The notes under the pieces are model-generated. The model did no database searches, had not been told where the DNA came from, and worked only from the letters and a program-made list of their open reading frames with translations. This document shows, piece after piece, positions 48,281 through 57,465 of a stretch of DNA of 64,000 bases. Location of the stretch: assembly GCA_964402505.1 (NCBI GenBank), contig CAYOCP010000026.1, forward strand, positions 4,063 to 68,062, given 5' to 3'. Every line of letters starts with the position of its first letter. Position 1 is the stretch's first letter. This stretch comes from SLRI01 sp964402505. GTDB taxonomy: Bacteria; Pseudomonadota; Alphaproteobacteria; Geminicoccales; Geminicoccaceae. The translations under genes were made by a program, and so were the position numbers.

Positions 48281-49531
48281 ATGGCGCCATCGATCATCCG
48301 TCCCACCCGCCGCCAAATGCTCGCCGGGGCCGGGAGCGCGGCCCTGCTCGGCGGCATCGGCGCGCCGGGCATCCTCAGGGCGCAGTCCGACACGATCCGC
48401 TTCGGCCATCTCACACCGCTCACGGGCTTCCTCGGCCCGCTCGGCGAATACGGGCAGATGGGTGTCAAGCTCGCGGTCGAGGAGATCAACGCGGCGGGCG
48501 GCGTCATGGGCCGGCAGATCGAGCTCCTGCTCGAGGACAGCGTCAACCCGGCCACGGCCTCGTCCAAGGCCGAGCGCTACATCACCCGCGACAACGTCGT
48601 CTGCATCATGGGCGAGATCAGCTCCGCCTCGGGGCTCGCCATCGCCCAGGTGGTGGAGCGCCACCAGAAGCTCTTCATCAACACGGGCTGCAACTCGGAC
48701 GCGCTGCGCGGCAGCGACTGCAACCGCTACATGTTCCACGTCGAGGCCTGCAACACGCAGTACGTCAAGGCGGTGGGCACGGCGATGCTGCAGCAGGGGC
48801 TGATCGACGGCAAGAAGATCTACTTCCTGACGGCGGATTACGCCTATGGCCACGACCTCTCGCGCGTCGGCAAGCGGTTCGTCGAGGAAAATGGCGGCGA
48901 GGTGGCCTGGGAGGACCTGGTGCCGACCGATTCGACCGACTTCAGCGCCTACATCCTGAAGATCCGGCGCGCCCAGCCGGACCTGATCATCTCCAACCTC
49001 GCCGGCAACCAGATCACCAACTTCGTCAAGCAGTATGCCGAATACGGCCTCGAGATCCCCTATGGCGGCTTCGGCTTCGACACCGCCGTCGCCTGGGGCG
49101 CCGGCAAGGGCAATTTCGGTGGCGAGTGGCCGGTCATCTGGCACCACGACCTCGACGTGCCGGCCTCCAAGGCCTTCGTCGAAGCCTTCACCGGGAAATA
49201 CGGCAAGCCGCCCGAGAACCAGGCCTGGGGCGACTACGTGGCGGCCAAGCTCCTCGCCGCCGCCATGAACGAGATCCAGTCGACCGACACCGACCCCCTG
49301 CTCGAGCATTTCGGCAAGGAGCCGAAGCTCGACATCCTCAAGGGCCGCCAGGGCTATTTCCGCGACTGGGACCACCAGCTCATGCAGGAAATGTACACGA
49401 TGACCGCGCGGCCGGTGGACGAGGTGAAGAGCGAGTGGGACCTGATGGTGCTGGGTCCCGCCGTCCCGCCGGCGGACCAGCCCCTGGATTCGATCGCGCC
49501 GACCCGGGAGGAGAACGCCTGCCAGATGTAG
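48281..49531 (+). CDS. Periplasmic binding protein of branched-chain amino acid/urea-type ABC transporter
   Basis: A 416-residue type I periplasmic binding protein. A twin-arginine signal (RPTRRQMLAGAGSAALLGG) is cleaved near ILRAQS. The body has TIRFGHLTPLTGFLGPLGEY and VEEINAAGGVMGRQIELLLE. GGGAG lies directly before the ATG. First gene of the livH/livMGF operon. Ligand class (amino acid, amide or urea) is not resolved. Confidence 0.88.
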   Translation: MAPSIIRPTRRQMLAGAGSAALLGGIGAPGILRAQSDTIRFGHLTPLTGFLGPLGEYGQMGVKLAVEEINAAGGVMGRQIELLLEDSVNPATASSKAERYITRDNVVCIMGEISSASGLAIAQVVERHQKLFINTGCNSDALRGSDCNRYMFHVEACNTQYVKAVGTAMLQQGLIDGKKIYFLTADYAYGHDLSRVGKRFVEENGGEVAWEDLVPTDSTDFSAYILKIRRAQPDLIISNLAGNQITNFVKQYAEYGLEIPYGGFGFDTAVAWGAGKGNFGGEWPVIWHHDLDVPASKAFVEAFTGKYGKPPENQAWGDYVAAKLLAAAMNEIQSTDTDPLLEHFGKEPKLDILKGRQGYFRDWDHQLMQEMYTMTARPVDEVKSEWDLMVLGPAVPPADQPLDSIAPTREENACQM

Positions 49532-49582
49532 GAGCCTGTTCGAGCAGGTTGGTGTCCCCGCCCCCTTACGTGAGAGCCATCC

Positions 49583-50464
49583 TTGCCGCTTGAGCTCGTT
49601 TTCGTCCTCGAGCAGGTGCTGAACGGCCTTCTGGTCGGTGTCTACTACCTGCTGATCGCCCTCGGGCTCTCGCTCATCTTCAGCCTGGGCGGCATCGTCA
49701 ACCTCGCCCATGGCGGCTTCTACGCCATCGGCGCCTATCTGATCGTCGTGCTGACCGGCGAGATCGGCTTCGCCGGTGCCTTCGTCGTCTCGCCCATCCT
49801 CGTCGCGATCCTCGGCATGGCGACCGAGCGCGCCTTCTTCCGGCGCTTCTACCGCCTCGACCCGATGCTGAGCCTGCTGCTCACCTTCGGCCTCGCCATG
49901 ATCATCGAGCAGGGGCTGCGCATGATCTTCGGCGCGACGCCGATCCCTTACGCCATTCCGGCCTTCCTGCACGGGCAGGTGCTGCTCGGCGAGCTGATCT
50001 TCTCGAGCTACCGCCTCGCCATCCTCGTCGTCGCCGTCATCGCCGTGGCCGGGCTCTGGTTTCTCCTGCAGCGCACGCCCTTCGGCCGGGTGGTGCGGGC
50101 GGGCGTGCAGAACCCGGACATGGTGGGTGCGCTCGGCATCTCGCTCTCGCCCTATCTCACGGGCGTGGCGGCGCTCGCCATGGGGCTCGCCGGGCTCGCC
50201 GGCGTGCTGATGGCGCCGATCACGGGCGTTCATCCGGCGATGGGCTCGGAGATCCTGATCCCGGCCTTCGTGGTCGTCGTGATCGGCGGGCTCGGCTCGT
50301 TCTGGGGCGTGGTCGCGGCGGCGGCCCTCGTCGGGGTGGTCCGCGGCCTCACCGCCTACTACTACCCGCCCGCCTCGGAGGCCTCGATGTACCTGCTCAT
50401 GCTCGCCGTGCTCCTCGTCCGGCCGCGCGGCATGTTCGGCGAGCGGATCGCGAGGTTCGAGTGA
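49583..50464 (+). CDS. livH: Branched-chain-type ABC permease LivH
   Basis: A 293-residue LivH permease with about eight helices (LNGLLVGVYYLLIALGLSLI; GGIVNLAHGGFYAIGAYL) and the conserved GLAGVLMAPI and GGLGSFWGVV loops. The start is TTG with a weak site; MLSLLLTF-like internal starts are too late. Its TGA overlaps the GTG of the fused livMGF gene. Confidence 0.9.
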   Translation: MPLELVFVLEQVLNGLLVGVYYLLIALGLSLIFSLGGIVNLAHGGFYAIGAYLIVVLTGEIGFAGAFVVSPILVAILGMATERAFFRRFYRLDPMLSLLLTFGLAMIIEQGLRMIFGATPIPYAIPAFLHGQVLLGELIFSSYRLAILVVAVIAVAGLWFLLQRTPFGRVVRAGVQNPDMVGALGISLSPYLTGVAALAMGLAGLAGVLMAPITGVHPAMGSEILIPAFVVVVIGGLGSFWGVVAAAALVGVVRGLTAYYYPPASEASMYLLMLAVLLVRPRGMFGERIARFE

Positions 50465-52986
50465 TCCCCGCCCGCCACGCCAATCTCATCGTGCTGGCCC
50501 TGGCGCTGGCGGCCCTGCCCTTCGTCCTCTTCGCCCTCGGCCTCACCTACGGCTCGGCGACCGACGTGGTGGTGCTGGCGCTCGCCGCCATGGCGCTCAA
50601 CCTGCTGGTCGGCTACACCGGCCTCGTCTCCTTCGGGCACGGCGCCTGGCTCGGCCTCGGCGCCTACGCCGCCGCGCTCTTCCAGCTCCATCTCTTCCCG
50701 GGGCAGATGCTGCTGCCGGCGGTCTTCGCCGTCGTTTTCGTCGGCCTCGTGGCGCTGCTTCTCGGCCCGCTCATCCTGCGTCGCCGGGGCGTCTACTTCT
50801 CGCTGATCACCCTGGCGCTGGCCGCCCTCGCCTTCGCCATCGCCTATCGCTGGACCGCCCTCACCGGCGGCGAGAGCGGGCTCGGCGGCATCGTCCGCTC
50901 GTCCGTCCTCGGCATCGATCTCGACCGCAGCGATGCCGGCTACTACGCGCTCGTGGCGATCGTCGCCTTCATCGTCGCCCTCGTGCTCCAGCGCCTCGTG
51001 CGCTCGCCCCTCGGCACGGTGCTCGTCGCCATCCGCGAGAACGAGGAACGAACGCGCTTTCTCGGCTATCCGACGACCGCCTACAAGGTGATCTGCTTCA
51101 CCGTCTCGGCCATGGTCACCGCCCTCGCCGGCGTGCTCTTCGTCTTCCACCATCGCTTCGCCTCCGCCGATCCGCTCGCCGTCTTCTTCTCGGGCGACCT
51201 TCTCGCCATGGTCATCATCGGCGGCATGCGCAGCTTCCTCGGCCCGGCGCTCGGCGCCCTCTTCTACGTGCTCTTCCGCGAGTTCCTGTCGATGTGGACG
51301 CCGGACTGGCTGCTCTATTTCGGCTTCCTCTTCGTCGCCTTCATCATGTTCTCGCCGGCCGGGCTGATGGGTGTCGCCGGCCGGCTGCTCGAGCCGTTCA
51401 GGCGCGAGCCCGCCGCCGCCGCCGCCATGGCCGGCCGGGCCGAGGCGGCCGACCGGCCCCTGCCCGCCTGCCTCGGCGGCGGCGACAAAGGCACGGGCCC
51501 GATCCTCGCGGTCGAGGGGATCGCGCGAAGCTTCGGCGCCATCCAGGCGGTGCGGGACGCCAGCTTCAGCGTCGACCGGCGCACGCTGCACGCCCTGATC
51601 GGCCCGAACGGCGCCGGCAAGACCACCGCCTTCAACGTCATCTCGGGCATGTTCCCGCCCGATCGCGGCAGGGTGCTCCTGGACGGTGAGCCGATAGAGG
51701 GCCTCGACCCCGATGCGGTCTGCCGGCGCGGCCTCGCCCGCTCCTTCCAGATCACCAACCTCTTCGCCGGCCTGAGTGTCGAGGAGAACCTCAGGCTCGG
51801 CGTGCAGGCCACCCACGCCGCCCGCTTCAGCCCGTGGCGCGACGCCCGGGGCATTGCCACGATCAACCGCGAAGCCGCCGACATCGCCGCCTTCCTCGGC
51901 GTCGAGGGCATGGAGAAGGCGGCCGCCGGCACGCTCTCCTATGGCGGCCAGCGCCTGGTCGACATGGGCCTCGCCCTCACCTCCAAGCCCCGGATGCTGC
52001 TGCTCGACGAGCCGCTCGCCGGCCTCGCCGCCACCGAGCGCGAGCGCATCGGCCGGCTGATCAAGCGCATCTCGGCCGATATCCCCGTGCTCCTGGTCGA
52101 GCACGATATCGACCGGGTGTTCGAGCTCGCCGACGCGGTGACGGTCATGAACAACGGCGAGGTCCTGATCGCGGGCACGGTCGAGGAGGTGCGCGGCGAC
52201 CCGCGCGTGCAGGAGGTCTATATCGGCTCGGGAACGGCGGCCCTGGCCGGACGCGAGCTGGTCTCCGTGGCCGAGCCCGAGCTGCTGCTCGAGGCGCGCG
52301 GCATCAACACCTACTACGGCAAGAGTCACGTGCTGACGGATGTCGACCTCGACGTGCACAAGGGCGAGATCGTGGCGCTGCTCGGCCGCAACGGCGCCGG
52401 CAAGTCGACCTTCCTCAAGACCCTGATCGGCATCGCCCCGCCGGCCGCCGGCAGGCTCGTCATGCAGGGCCAGGATCTGGCGGGGCTGCCCGCGGCCGAG
52501 CTCGCGAGGCGCGGCATCGGCTACGTGCCGCAGGAGCGCGCCCTCTTCCAGGGCATGAGCGTGCGCCACAACCTCGAGCTCGGCCGGCTCAAGCGTCGCA
52601 CCGGCGCCGGCACGCACTGGACCGACGACGACATCCTCGCTTTCTTCCCGCGCCTGAAGGAGCGGCTCGACACCGCCGCCGACCGGCTCTCGGGCGGCGA
52701 GCAGCAGATGGTGGCGGTCGCCCGTGCCCTCGTCGGCGATACCCGGATCCTGCTCCTGGACGAGCCCTTCGAAGGCCTCTCGCCGGCCGTGACCGAGGAG
52801 CTCTTCGACGTCTTCGACCGGCTCCGCCGCGAGGTCGCCATCCTGATCGTCGATCACAACCTTGATCTCGTCCTCAACCTCGCCGATCGGGCCTACGTGC
52901 TCGAGCGTGGCCAGGTCATCCACGAAGGCCCCTCCCGTCCCCTCGCCCACGACTACGAGTTGCGCCGCGACATCCTCTGGCTCTGA
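50461..52986 (+). CDS. LivM-LivG-LivF triple fusion (permease plus two ATPases)
   Basis: 841 residues. Residues 1-325 are a LivM permease (MALNLLVGYTGLVSFGHGAW; IIGGMRSFLGPALGA). A ~20-residue Ala/Arg linker follows. A LivG ATPase (~345-590) has Walker A GPNGAGKTT near 381 and signature LSYGGQRLVDMGLAL. A LivF ATPase (~605-841) has Walker A GRNGAGKST near 641, signature LSGGEQQMVAVARAL and Walker B LLLDEPFEGL. LivM-LivG fusions are known; joining LivF as well puts three of five subunits in one chain. A strong hairpin lies just after the stop. Confidence 0.92.
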   Translation: MIPARHANLIVLALALAALPFVLFALGLTYGSATDVVVLALAAMALNLLVGYTGLVSFGHGAWLGLGAYAAALFQLHLFPGQMLLPAVFAVVFVGLVALLLGPLILRRRGVYFSLITLALAALAFAIAYRWTALTGGESGLGGIVRSSVLGIDLDRSDAGYYALVAIVAFIVALVLQRLVRSPLGTVLVAIRENEERTRFLGYPTTAYKVICFTVSAMVTALAGVLFVFHHRFASADPLAVFFSGDLLAMVIIGGMRSFLGPALGALFYVLFREFLSMWTPDWLLYFGFLFVAFIMFSPAGLMGVAGRLLEPFRREPAAAAAMAGRAEAADRPLPACLGGGDKGTGPILAVEGIARSFGAIQAVRDASFSVDRRTLHALIGPNGAGKTTAFNVISGMFPPDRGRVLLDGEPIEGLDPDAVCRRGLARSFQITNLFAGLSVEENLRLGVQATHAARFSPWRDARGIATINREAADIAAFLGVEGMEKAAAGTLSYGGQRLVDMGLALTSKPRMLLLDEPLAGLAATERERIGRLIKRISADIPVLLVEHDIDRVFELADAVTVMNNGEVLIAGTVEEVRGDPRVQEVYIGSGTAALAGRELVSVAEPELLLEARGINTYYGKSHVLTDVDLDVHKGEIVALLGRNGAGKSTFLKTLIGIAPPAAGRLVMQGQDLAGLPAAELARRGIGYVPQERALFQGMSVRHNLELGRLKRRTGAGTHWTDDDILAFFPRLKERLDTAADRLSGGEQQMVAVARALVGDTRILLLDEPFEGLSPAVTEELFDVFDRLRREVAILIVDHNLDLVLNLADRAYVLERGQVIHEGPSRPLAHDYELRRDILWL

Positions 52987-52990
52987 GGCA

Positions 52991-53011
52991 GGAGCGGGAA
53001 GGACCCGCTCC
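52991..53011 (+). terminator. Terminator-like hairpin after liv operon
   Basis: Perfect 8-bp arms GGAGCGGG and CCCGCTCC with loop AAGGA begin five bases after the stop codon of the fused transporter gene. No T-tract is present. Confidence 0.6.
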
Positions 53012-53136
53012 GCAAGCGCCCGGCGCCACATGTTTCGGCCCGAGCCGCTTGCCGATGCGGCACCCTCCGGCCGCAAGCCGATGAGAGGCCGGAACACCGC
53101 GAAGGGAGACACGACGAACACCTCTGGAGCGGGCTC

Positions 53137-54039
53137 CTATGAGGGGAACCGGCTGAATTCCGTCGCGAGATGATCGATGAGTCCGCGCACGGCCGGCAGC
53201 AGCCCGCGCCGGGACGCGAACACGGCATGGACGATGCCGCTGCGTGGCCGCCAGTCGGGAAGCACGTCGATGAGCGTGCCCCGGGCGATATCCCTGTCGA
53301 CCATCATGGTGGGAAGCTGCACCACGCCGAGCCCCGAAAGCGCGGCAAGCCGCATCTGGATCATGTCGTCGGTGACGAGGCGCGGATGATGCGTCACGGT
53401 CGCGGTCGCGCCGTTGGGGCCTTCCAGATGCCACTGGTGCTCGCGTTGCGGCGGCGCGAAGTCGATGCTCGGCAAGGCGGCGAGATCGGCTGCGACGAAG
53501 GGATGCGGCGAGCCGCTGACAAGACCGGGACTGACCACCAGGCGTTGCGTGCTGAGCGCCAGCCTGCGCATGACGAGGTCGCTCTCCTCGAGCGGCGGGA
53601 ACCGCACGCGAATCGCCATGTCGATGCCTTCGGCGATGACGTCGACCCGGCGACTGGTGCTTTCGAGGTGAACCGTCACGCGCGGAAACGCCTTCATGAA
53701 ACGGGCGATCATGTCGCCGACCTGGAAACAGAGCAGCGCCGGCGGGCAGCTCACCTTGACGATGCCATGCGGCTCGGCGCGTGAGCGCTCGATCACCTCC
53801 GCCGCCGCCTCGGCCTCCACCAGCATGGCGACACAGTGGCGGTGGTACTCCTGCCCGATCTCGGTCACGCTGAACCGCCGGGTCGAGCGCTGGATGAGGC
53901 GCACGCCGAGCCGGTCCTCCAGAAGCGCGACGCGGCGGCTGAGCCGCGACTTGGGCAGCCCGAGCGCGCGGGCGGCCGGCGCGAAGCCGCCGTGGTCCAC
54001 CACCTGCACGTAGAAATAAAGGTCGTTGAGATCCTGCAT
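53137..54039 (-). CDS. LysR family transcriptional regulator
   Basis: 300 residues. The N-terminal winged HTH (LNDLYFYVQVVDHGGFAPAA; LGLPKSRLSRRVALLEDRLG) is followed by a type 2 periplasmic-binding effector domain (VKVSCPPALL...). The ATG is chosen so that the HTH starts at residue 4; an upstream start six codons away is possible. Divergent from pirin, with an inverted repeat six bases from its start, so autoregulation and control of pirin plus hydrolase are likely. Confidence 0.93.
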   Translation of the reverse strand: MQDLNDLYFYVQVVDHGGFAPAARALGLPKSRLSRRVALLEDRLGVRLIQRSTRRFSVTEIGQEYHRHCVAMLVEAEAAAEVIERSRAEPHGIVKVSCPPALLCFQVGDMIARFMKAFPRVTVHLESTSRRVDVIAEGIDMAIRVRFPPLEESDLVMRRLALSTQRLVVSPGLVSGSPHPFVAADLAALPSIDFAPPQREHQWHLEGPNGATATVTHHPRLVTDDMIQMRLAALSGLGVVQLPTMMVDRDIARGTLIDVLPDWRPRSGIVHAVFASRRGLLPAVRGLIDHLATEFSRFPS

Positions 54040-54044
54040 GACCC

Positions 54045-54068
54045 GATCGTTTACCAAATGGAACGATC
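54045..54068. promoter_or_regulatory. LysR-type operator between lysR and pirin
   Basis: Perfect 7-bp arms GATCGTT (54045-54051) and AACGATC (54062-54068) with a 10-base spacer fit the T-N11-A dyad of LysR regulators. It lies just upstream of the lysR start and about 95 bp upstream of pirin. Confidence 0.65.
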
Positions 54069-54163
54069 AGGTCAAGAATCGCGGACTGGCGCAGTCATCG
54101 TCTCGCACGTAAATCCAATCCAGACACAGGGCCGCGGGAATCGGCCCGGAAAGGAGAAATGCC

Positions 54164-55093
54164 ATGAGAGAGGTTCTCGGCCTTTACAGCGCACCCCGGC
54201 CGCATTGGGTCGGCGACGGCTTCCCGGTTCGGACGCTCCTGTCGCACCAGAGTCAGGGCCGACACGTCAGTCCGTTCCTGCTGCTCGATTACGCTGGCCC
54301 CAAACGGTTCGAGCCGACCACGCATCGGCGCGGCGTCGGGCAGCATCCCCATCGCGGTTTCGAGACCGTGACCATCGTCTATGACGGCGAGGTGGAGCAT
54401 CGCGATTCCACGGGTGCCGGCGGCGTCATCGGCCCCGGCGACGTGCAGTGGATGACGGCGGCGTCGGGGATTCTGCACGAGGAACACCACTCGCCGGCCT
54501 TCGCAGCGACAGGCGGGCGCTTCGAGATGGTGCAGCTCTGGGTCAATCTGCCGGCGAAGGACAAGATGTCGAAGCCGGGCTATCAGACCATTCCCGACAA
54601 GGACATCCCGGTGGTCGACCTGCCCGGCGGCGCCGGGATCGTCCGCGTCATCGCCGGCGACCATGACGGCCGCAGCGGGCCGGCGCGCACCTTCCTGCCC
54701 ATCGACATCTGGGACGTGCGGCTGGCATCCGGCAAGACCGGCGTCTTCACGCTTGCGGAAGGTCGCACGCTCGCCGTCGTCGTGCTGGCCGGCACGATCG
54801 AGGTGAACGGCAGCCGGATCGCGCGGGAGGCGCAGACGGTGCTGCTCGACCGCAGCGGCGGGGGAATTGCCGTCGAGGCCAACAACGACGCCAAGCTTCT
54901 GATCCTCTCCGGCGAGCCCATCGACGAGCCGATCGTCGCGCACGGTCCCTTCGTCATGAACACCGAGGATGAGATCAGGCAGGCGATGCTCGACTTTCAG
55001 TCCGGCAGGCTCGGCACGCGCGCGCCTTGGACCTGCTCGACGGGCAAGGGGCCCGATCCCCGGGCGGGGCGGCCCCCTTCGCCATCACCCTGA
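54164..55093 (+). CDS. Pirin family protein
   Basis: A 309-residue bicupin. N-terminal metal-binding motif in GVGQHPHRGFETVTIVYDGE and ILHEEHHSP (His/His/His/Glu set), then WVNLPAKDKMSKPGYQTI. Pirins are redox-linked cupins, some with quercetinase activity. Beyond the usual end (GRLG) there is a ~28-residue Pro/Gly-rich extension. AAAGGAGAAA precedes the ATG. Forms a probable operon with the isochorismatase-family gene 33 bp on. Confidence 0.92.
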   Translation: MREVLGLYSAPRPHWVGDGFPVRTLLSHQSQGRHVSPFLLLDYAGPKRFEPTTHRRGVGQHPHRGFETVTIVYDGEVEHRDSTGAGGVIGPGDVQWMTAASGILHEEHHSPAFAATGGRFEMVQLWVNLPAKDKMSKPGYQTIPDKDIPVVDLPGGAGIVRVIAGDHDGRSGPARTFLPIDIWDVRLASGKTGVFTLAEGRTLAVVVLAGTIEVNGSRIAREAQTVLLDRSGGGIAVEANNDAKLLILSGEPIDEPIVAHGPFVMNTEDEIRQAMLDFQSGRLGTRAPWTCSTGKGPDPRAGRPPSPSP

Positions 55094-55126
55094 AGACCAA
55101 CCCGGCACAAATGAAGGAGACCGATC

Positions 55127-55750
55127 ATGAACACGACCTATACCCGCCTCGACAGGAACGATGCCGCTTTGCTGCTCGTCGACCATCAGGCGGGGCTGCT
55201 CTCGCTGGTGCGCGACATCGAGCCGGACAAGTTCAAGAACAACGTTTTGGCGCTCGCCGATCTCGCCCGTTACTTCGGACTGCCGACCGTGCTGACCACG
55301 AGCTTCGAGGACGGCCCCAACGGCCCGTTGGTGCCGGAGCTGAAGGAGACGTTTCCTGATGCCCCGTTCATCGCGCGGCCCGGCCAGATCAATGCCTGGG
55401 ACAACGAGGAGTTCGTCGCCGTGGTCGAGGCCACGGGCAGGAAGCAGCTCGTCATCGCCGGCGTCGTCACCGAGGTCTGCGTCGCCTTCCCGGCCCTCTC
55501 GGCCATCGACGAGGGCTACGAGGTGTTCGTCGTCACCGACGCGTCGGGCACGTTCAACGAGATCACGCGGCATTCCGCCTGGAGCCGCATGGAGCGGGCG
55601 GGCGCACAGCTCATGACATGGTTCGCGGTCGCCTGCGAGCTGCACCGCGACTGGCGAAACGATGTCGAGGGCCTGGGGGCGCTGCTCTCGAGCCACATCC
55701 CCGACTATCGCAACATCACCAGCTACACGACAATGACGGGCAACCGGTAA
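55127..55750 (+). CDS. Isochorismatase/cysteine hydrolase family protein (YcaC-like)
   Basis: A 207-residue protein with the family's Asp-Lys-Cys set: Asp in LLLVDHQAGLLS, Lys near DKFKNNV or GRKQ, and Cys in GVVTEVCVAFPALSA preceded by the cis-peptide V-V-T. Resembles YcaC/nicotinamidase-like hydrolases of uncertain substrate. GAAGGAGA precedes the ATG. A 13-bp hairpin follows. Confidence 0.9.
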   Translation: MNTTYTRLDRNDAALLLVDHQAGLLSLVRDIEPDKFKNNVLALADLARYFGLPTVLTTSFEDGPNGPLVPELKETFPDAPFIARPGQINAWDNEEFVAVVEATGRKQLVIAGVVTEVCVAFPALSAIDEGYEVFVVTDASGTFNEITRHSAWSRMERAGAQLMTWFAVACELHRDWRNDVEGLGALLSSHIPDYRNITSYTTMTGNR

Positions 55751-55761
55751 GCCCATCGAAA

Positions 55762-55789
55762 GGAAGGTCCCTCGGTCGAGGGACCTTCC
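55762..55789 (+). terminator. Terminator-like hairpin after isochorismatase-family gene
   Basis: Perfect 13-bp arms GGAAGGTCCCTCG and CGAGGGACCTTCC meet around GT (effective loop of four to six bases), 12 bases after the stop. It also lies beyond the 3' end of the convergent nucleoside-hydrolase remnant. Confidence 0.65.
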
Positions 55790-55924
55790 GCGGCCGCCCG
55801 CGGTGGCTTGGCCATCGGACGGAGCTATCGACCTTGCCATTGACCGGCCCCGCCCGAAGGCCGCCCGATCCCACCGACGCCCAACCCGGGCGAAATGGCG
55901 GATGGGGTGGGACTGCGGTCCAAC

Positions 55925-56779
55925 CTTCTCTGGGGCGCGGCGCGGACAGCAGGTGACGGTACGGGCTCCGCTGCTCGCATCCTTCGGCGTTACTAGCAGG
56001 CCGGTGCTGTCGATCGGCCAAAGCCGGTCCGGTGCCCATCCGTCCTGCACCTGGGCGTCGACTTCTGCGCAGAAAAAACTGGAAGGCTCCAGGACGAAGT
56101 GGGCCGCCACAAGGCCGAACGGATTGAAGCCGTCGAGGCCGACCTCCGTTCGCCAGAACTCGACCCAGCCCGCCGCGTTCCGTGCAATCCAGTCACCGGC
56201 CGGGCCGGACGCGGCGAGCCGATCCAGATCGGCCGGCGTCAGCAGCACGTCGCGCGCGACCTCATAGGGGATCAGCGTCAGCGGAACGTCCGTCGAGAGA
56301 AGATAGCGGACCGCCGCCCGGTCCTTCCGGAAGTTGAGGTCGCTGAAGACTGGGCCGTGACCGAGGAGCAGACCGCGCCCCTTGCCCTCGCTCGGGTGAA
56401 AGAGATGGCCGGGACGGCGTCCCATCACTGTGGCCACCCGCCCGATCCTGTCGCTCAGCGCGGGGTCCTCCCGCAATGCTGCCGCGATGTTGGTCAATCG
56501 TCCAAGGGCAAGGATCGTGAGCGGCCCCTCCCGCAGCGCCTCGGCCAGAGAAGCGACCGCCCTTGCTTCGGCACCACCGACGGCGATCGGCCCGGCGGCT
56601 CCGCGCGCTATCTCTGGAAGGGGAATGTCGATTTCCGCGAGTTGACGGACCAGTTCCCGCGTCGTCCGGTCGGTCGGCGCCAGCTCGGCGTTGCCGAAGA
56701 CGGTGGAAATGCCCGCGAGCACGGCCAGCAGGACCAAGGCGGCCTTGAACCCGATGCCGCTTCCACGGCGCCGCGCCAT
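55925..56779 (-). pseudogene. Degenerate inosine-uridine-type nucleoside hydrolase
   Basis: About 285 codons align in style with nucleoside hydrolases: TVFGNAEL near residues 26-33, GPLTILALGRLTNIAAAL, VMGRRPGHL, DLNFRKDRAAVRYLL, PLTLIPYEVARDVLL and GLDGFNPFGLVAAHFVLEP. The catalytic Asp cluster D-T-D-x-G-x-D-D that should precede the TVFGN segment is absent; the frame instead starts with a hydrophobic signal-like stretch (MARRRGSGIGFKAALVLL). No stop occurs where the family ends; the frame runs on antisense through the neighbouring hydrolase gene to 55085. Probably inactive. Confidence 0.6.
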
Positions 56780-56788
56780 GCTCGAGCC

Positions 56789-57268
56789 TCAGCACACGCG
56801 CGCCAGCGTCCACACCGCGCCCGCGCCCTGCATGTTCTCGATCTGGCCAAAGCCTGCATCGCGAAGGCCGTCCTCCCAGCCCTCGGGCGTAAAGCCGATG
56901 CAGAGTACGCCGCCCGCGCGGAGCACGCGCCGGCCCTCGCGGAGTGCCACCGGGCGGTCGTGCCGGAGCTGCACGGAGTTCAGTGCAATGACGACCTCGT
57001 AGCTCGCGTCGCCGGCAGGAATGGCTTCGGCCTCTCCGCGGGAAACCTCGACGCGGCCAGCGCGGATCGCCTCGTCGTTGCGCCGGCGGGTCTGGCGCAA
57101 CATGACCGGGGAAGGATCGACCCCGACCACGCGTCCCCGCGGCACCGCCTCGGCCAGGACGCCCAGCACCGCGCCGGGACCGCAGCCGACCTCCAGCATG
57201 TTCGCATCGTCGGCGAGGTCGAGCCAGGCGGTCAGCCAGCCACCGCACTCCGCCTTGCCGCGCACCAT
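56789..57268 (-). CDS. Short class I SAM-dependent methyltransferase
   Basis: 159 residues. SAM motif I is MLEVGCGPGAVLGVLAE, motif II VVGVDPSPVMLRQT, and the post-I region EAEAIPAGDASYEVVIALNS, as in UbiE-like enzymes. Relatives usually have 25-40 more residues before motif I; here an in-frame stop sits five codons before the ATG, so the N-terminus is short and may be eroded. Ten bases from the nucleoside hydrolase remnant. Substrate unknown. Confidence 0.65.
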   Translation of the reverse strand: MVRGKAECGGWLTAWLDLADDANMLEVGCGPGAVLGVLAEAVPRGRVVGVDPSPVMLRQTRRRNDEAIRAGRVEVSRGEAEAIPAGDASYEVVIALNSVQLRHDRPVALREGRRVLRAGGVLCIGFTPEGWEDGLRDAGFGQIENMQGAGAVWTLARVC

Positions 57269-57465
57269 GAGCCGCCGGCATCAGGAGTTTGTCGCGGAAC
57301 CGCGAGAGGCGACCTCCCGCAGCGGTATCTTTCCGATCGCCCGGGACCATCGAACGCGCGGTCGTCCTGTTCTGTGGCTCGATGAGCTTCTGCCTGTTCA
57401 CTATCGGTGCCGCGACCGCTAGGTTCTGCCGCCATCGTCGGAGGTGTCGTCGTCGCCTCTTCGGG

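Noticed and set aside
50362..53121. 919-codon minus-strand open frame over livMGF
   Set aside because: Low-complexity Glu/Asp/Arg/Gly reading opposite a motif-complete transporter; not a gene.
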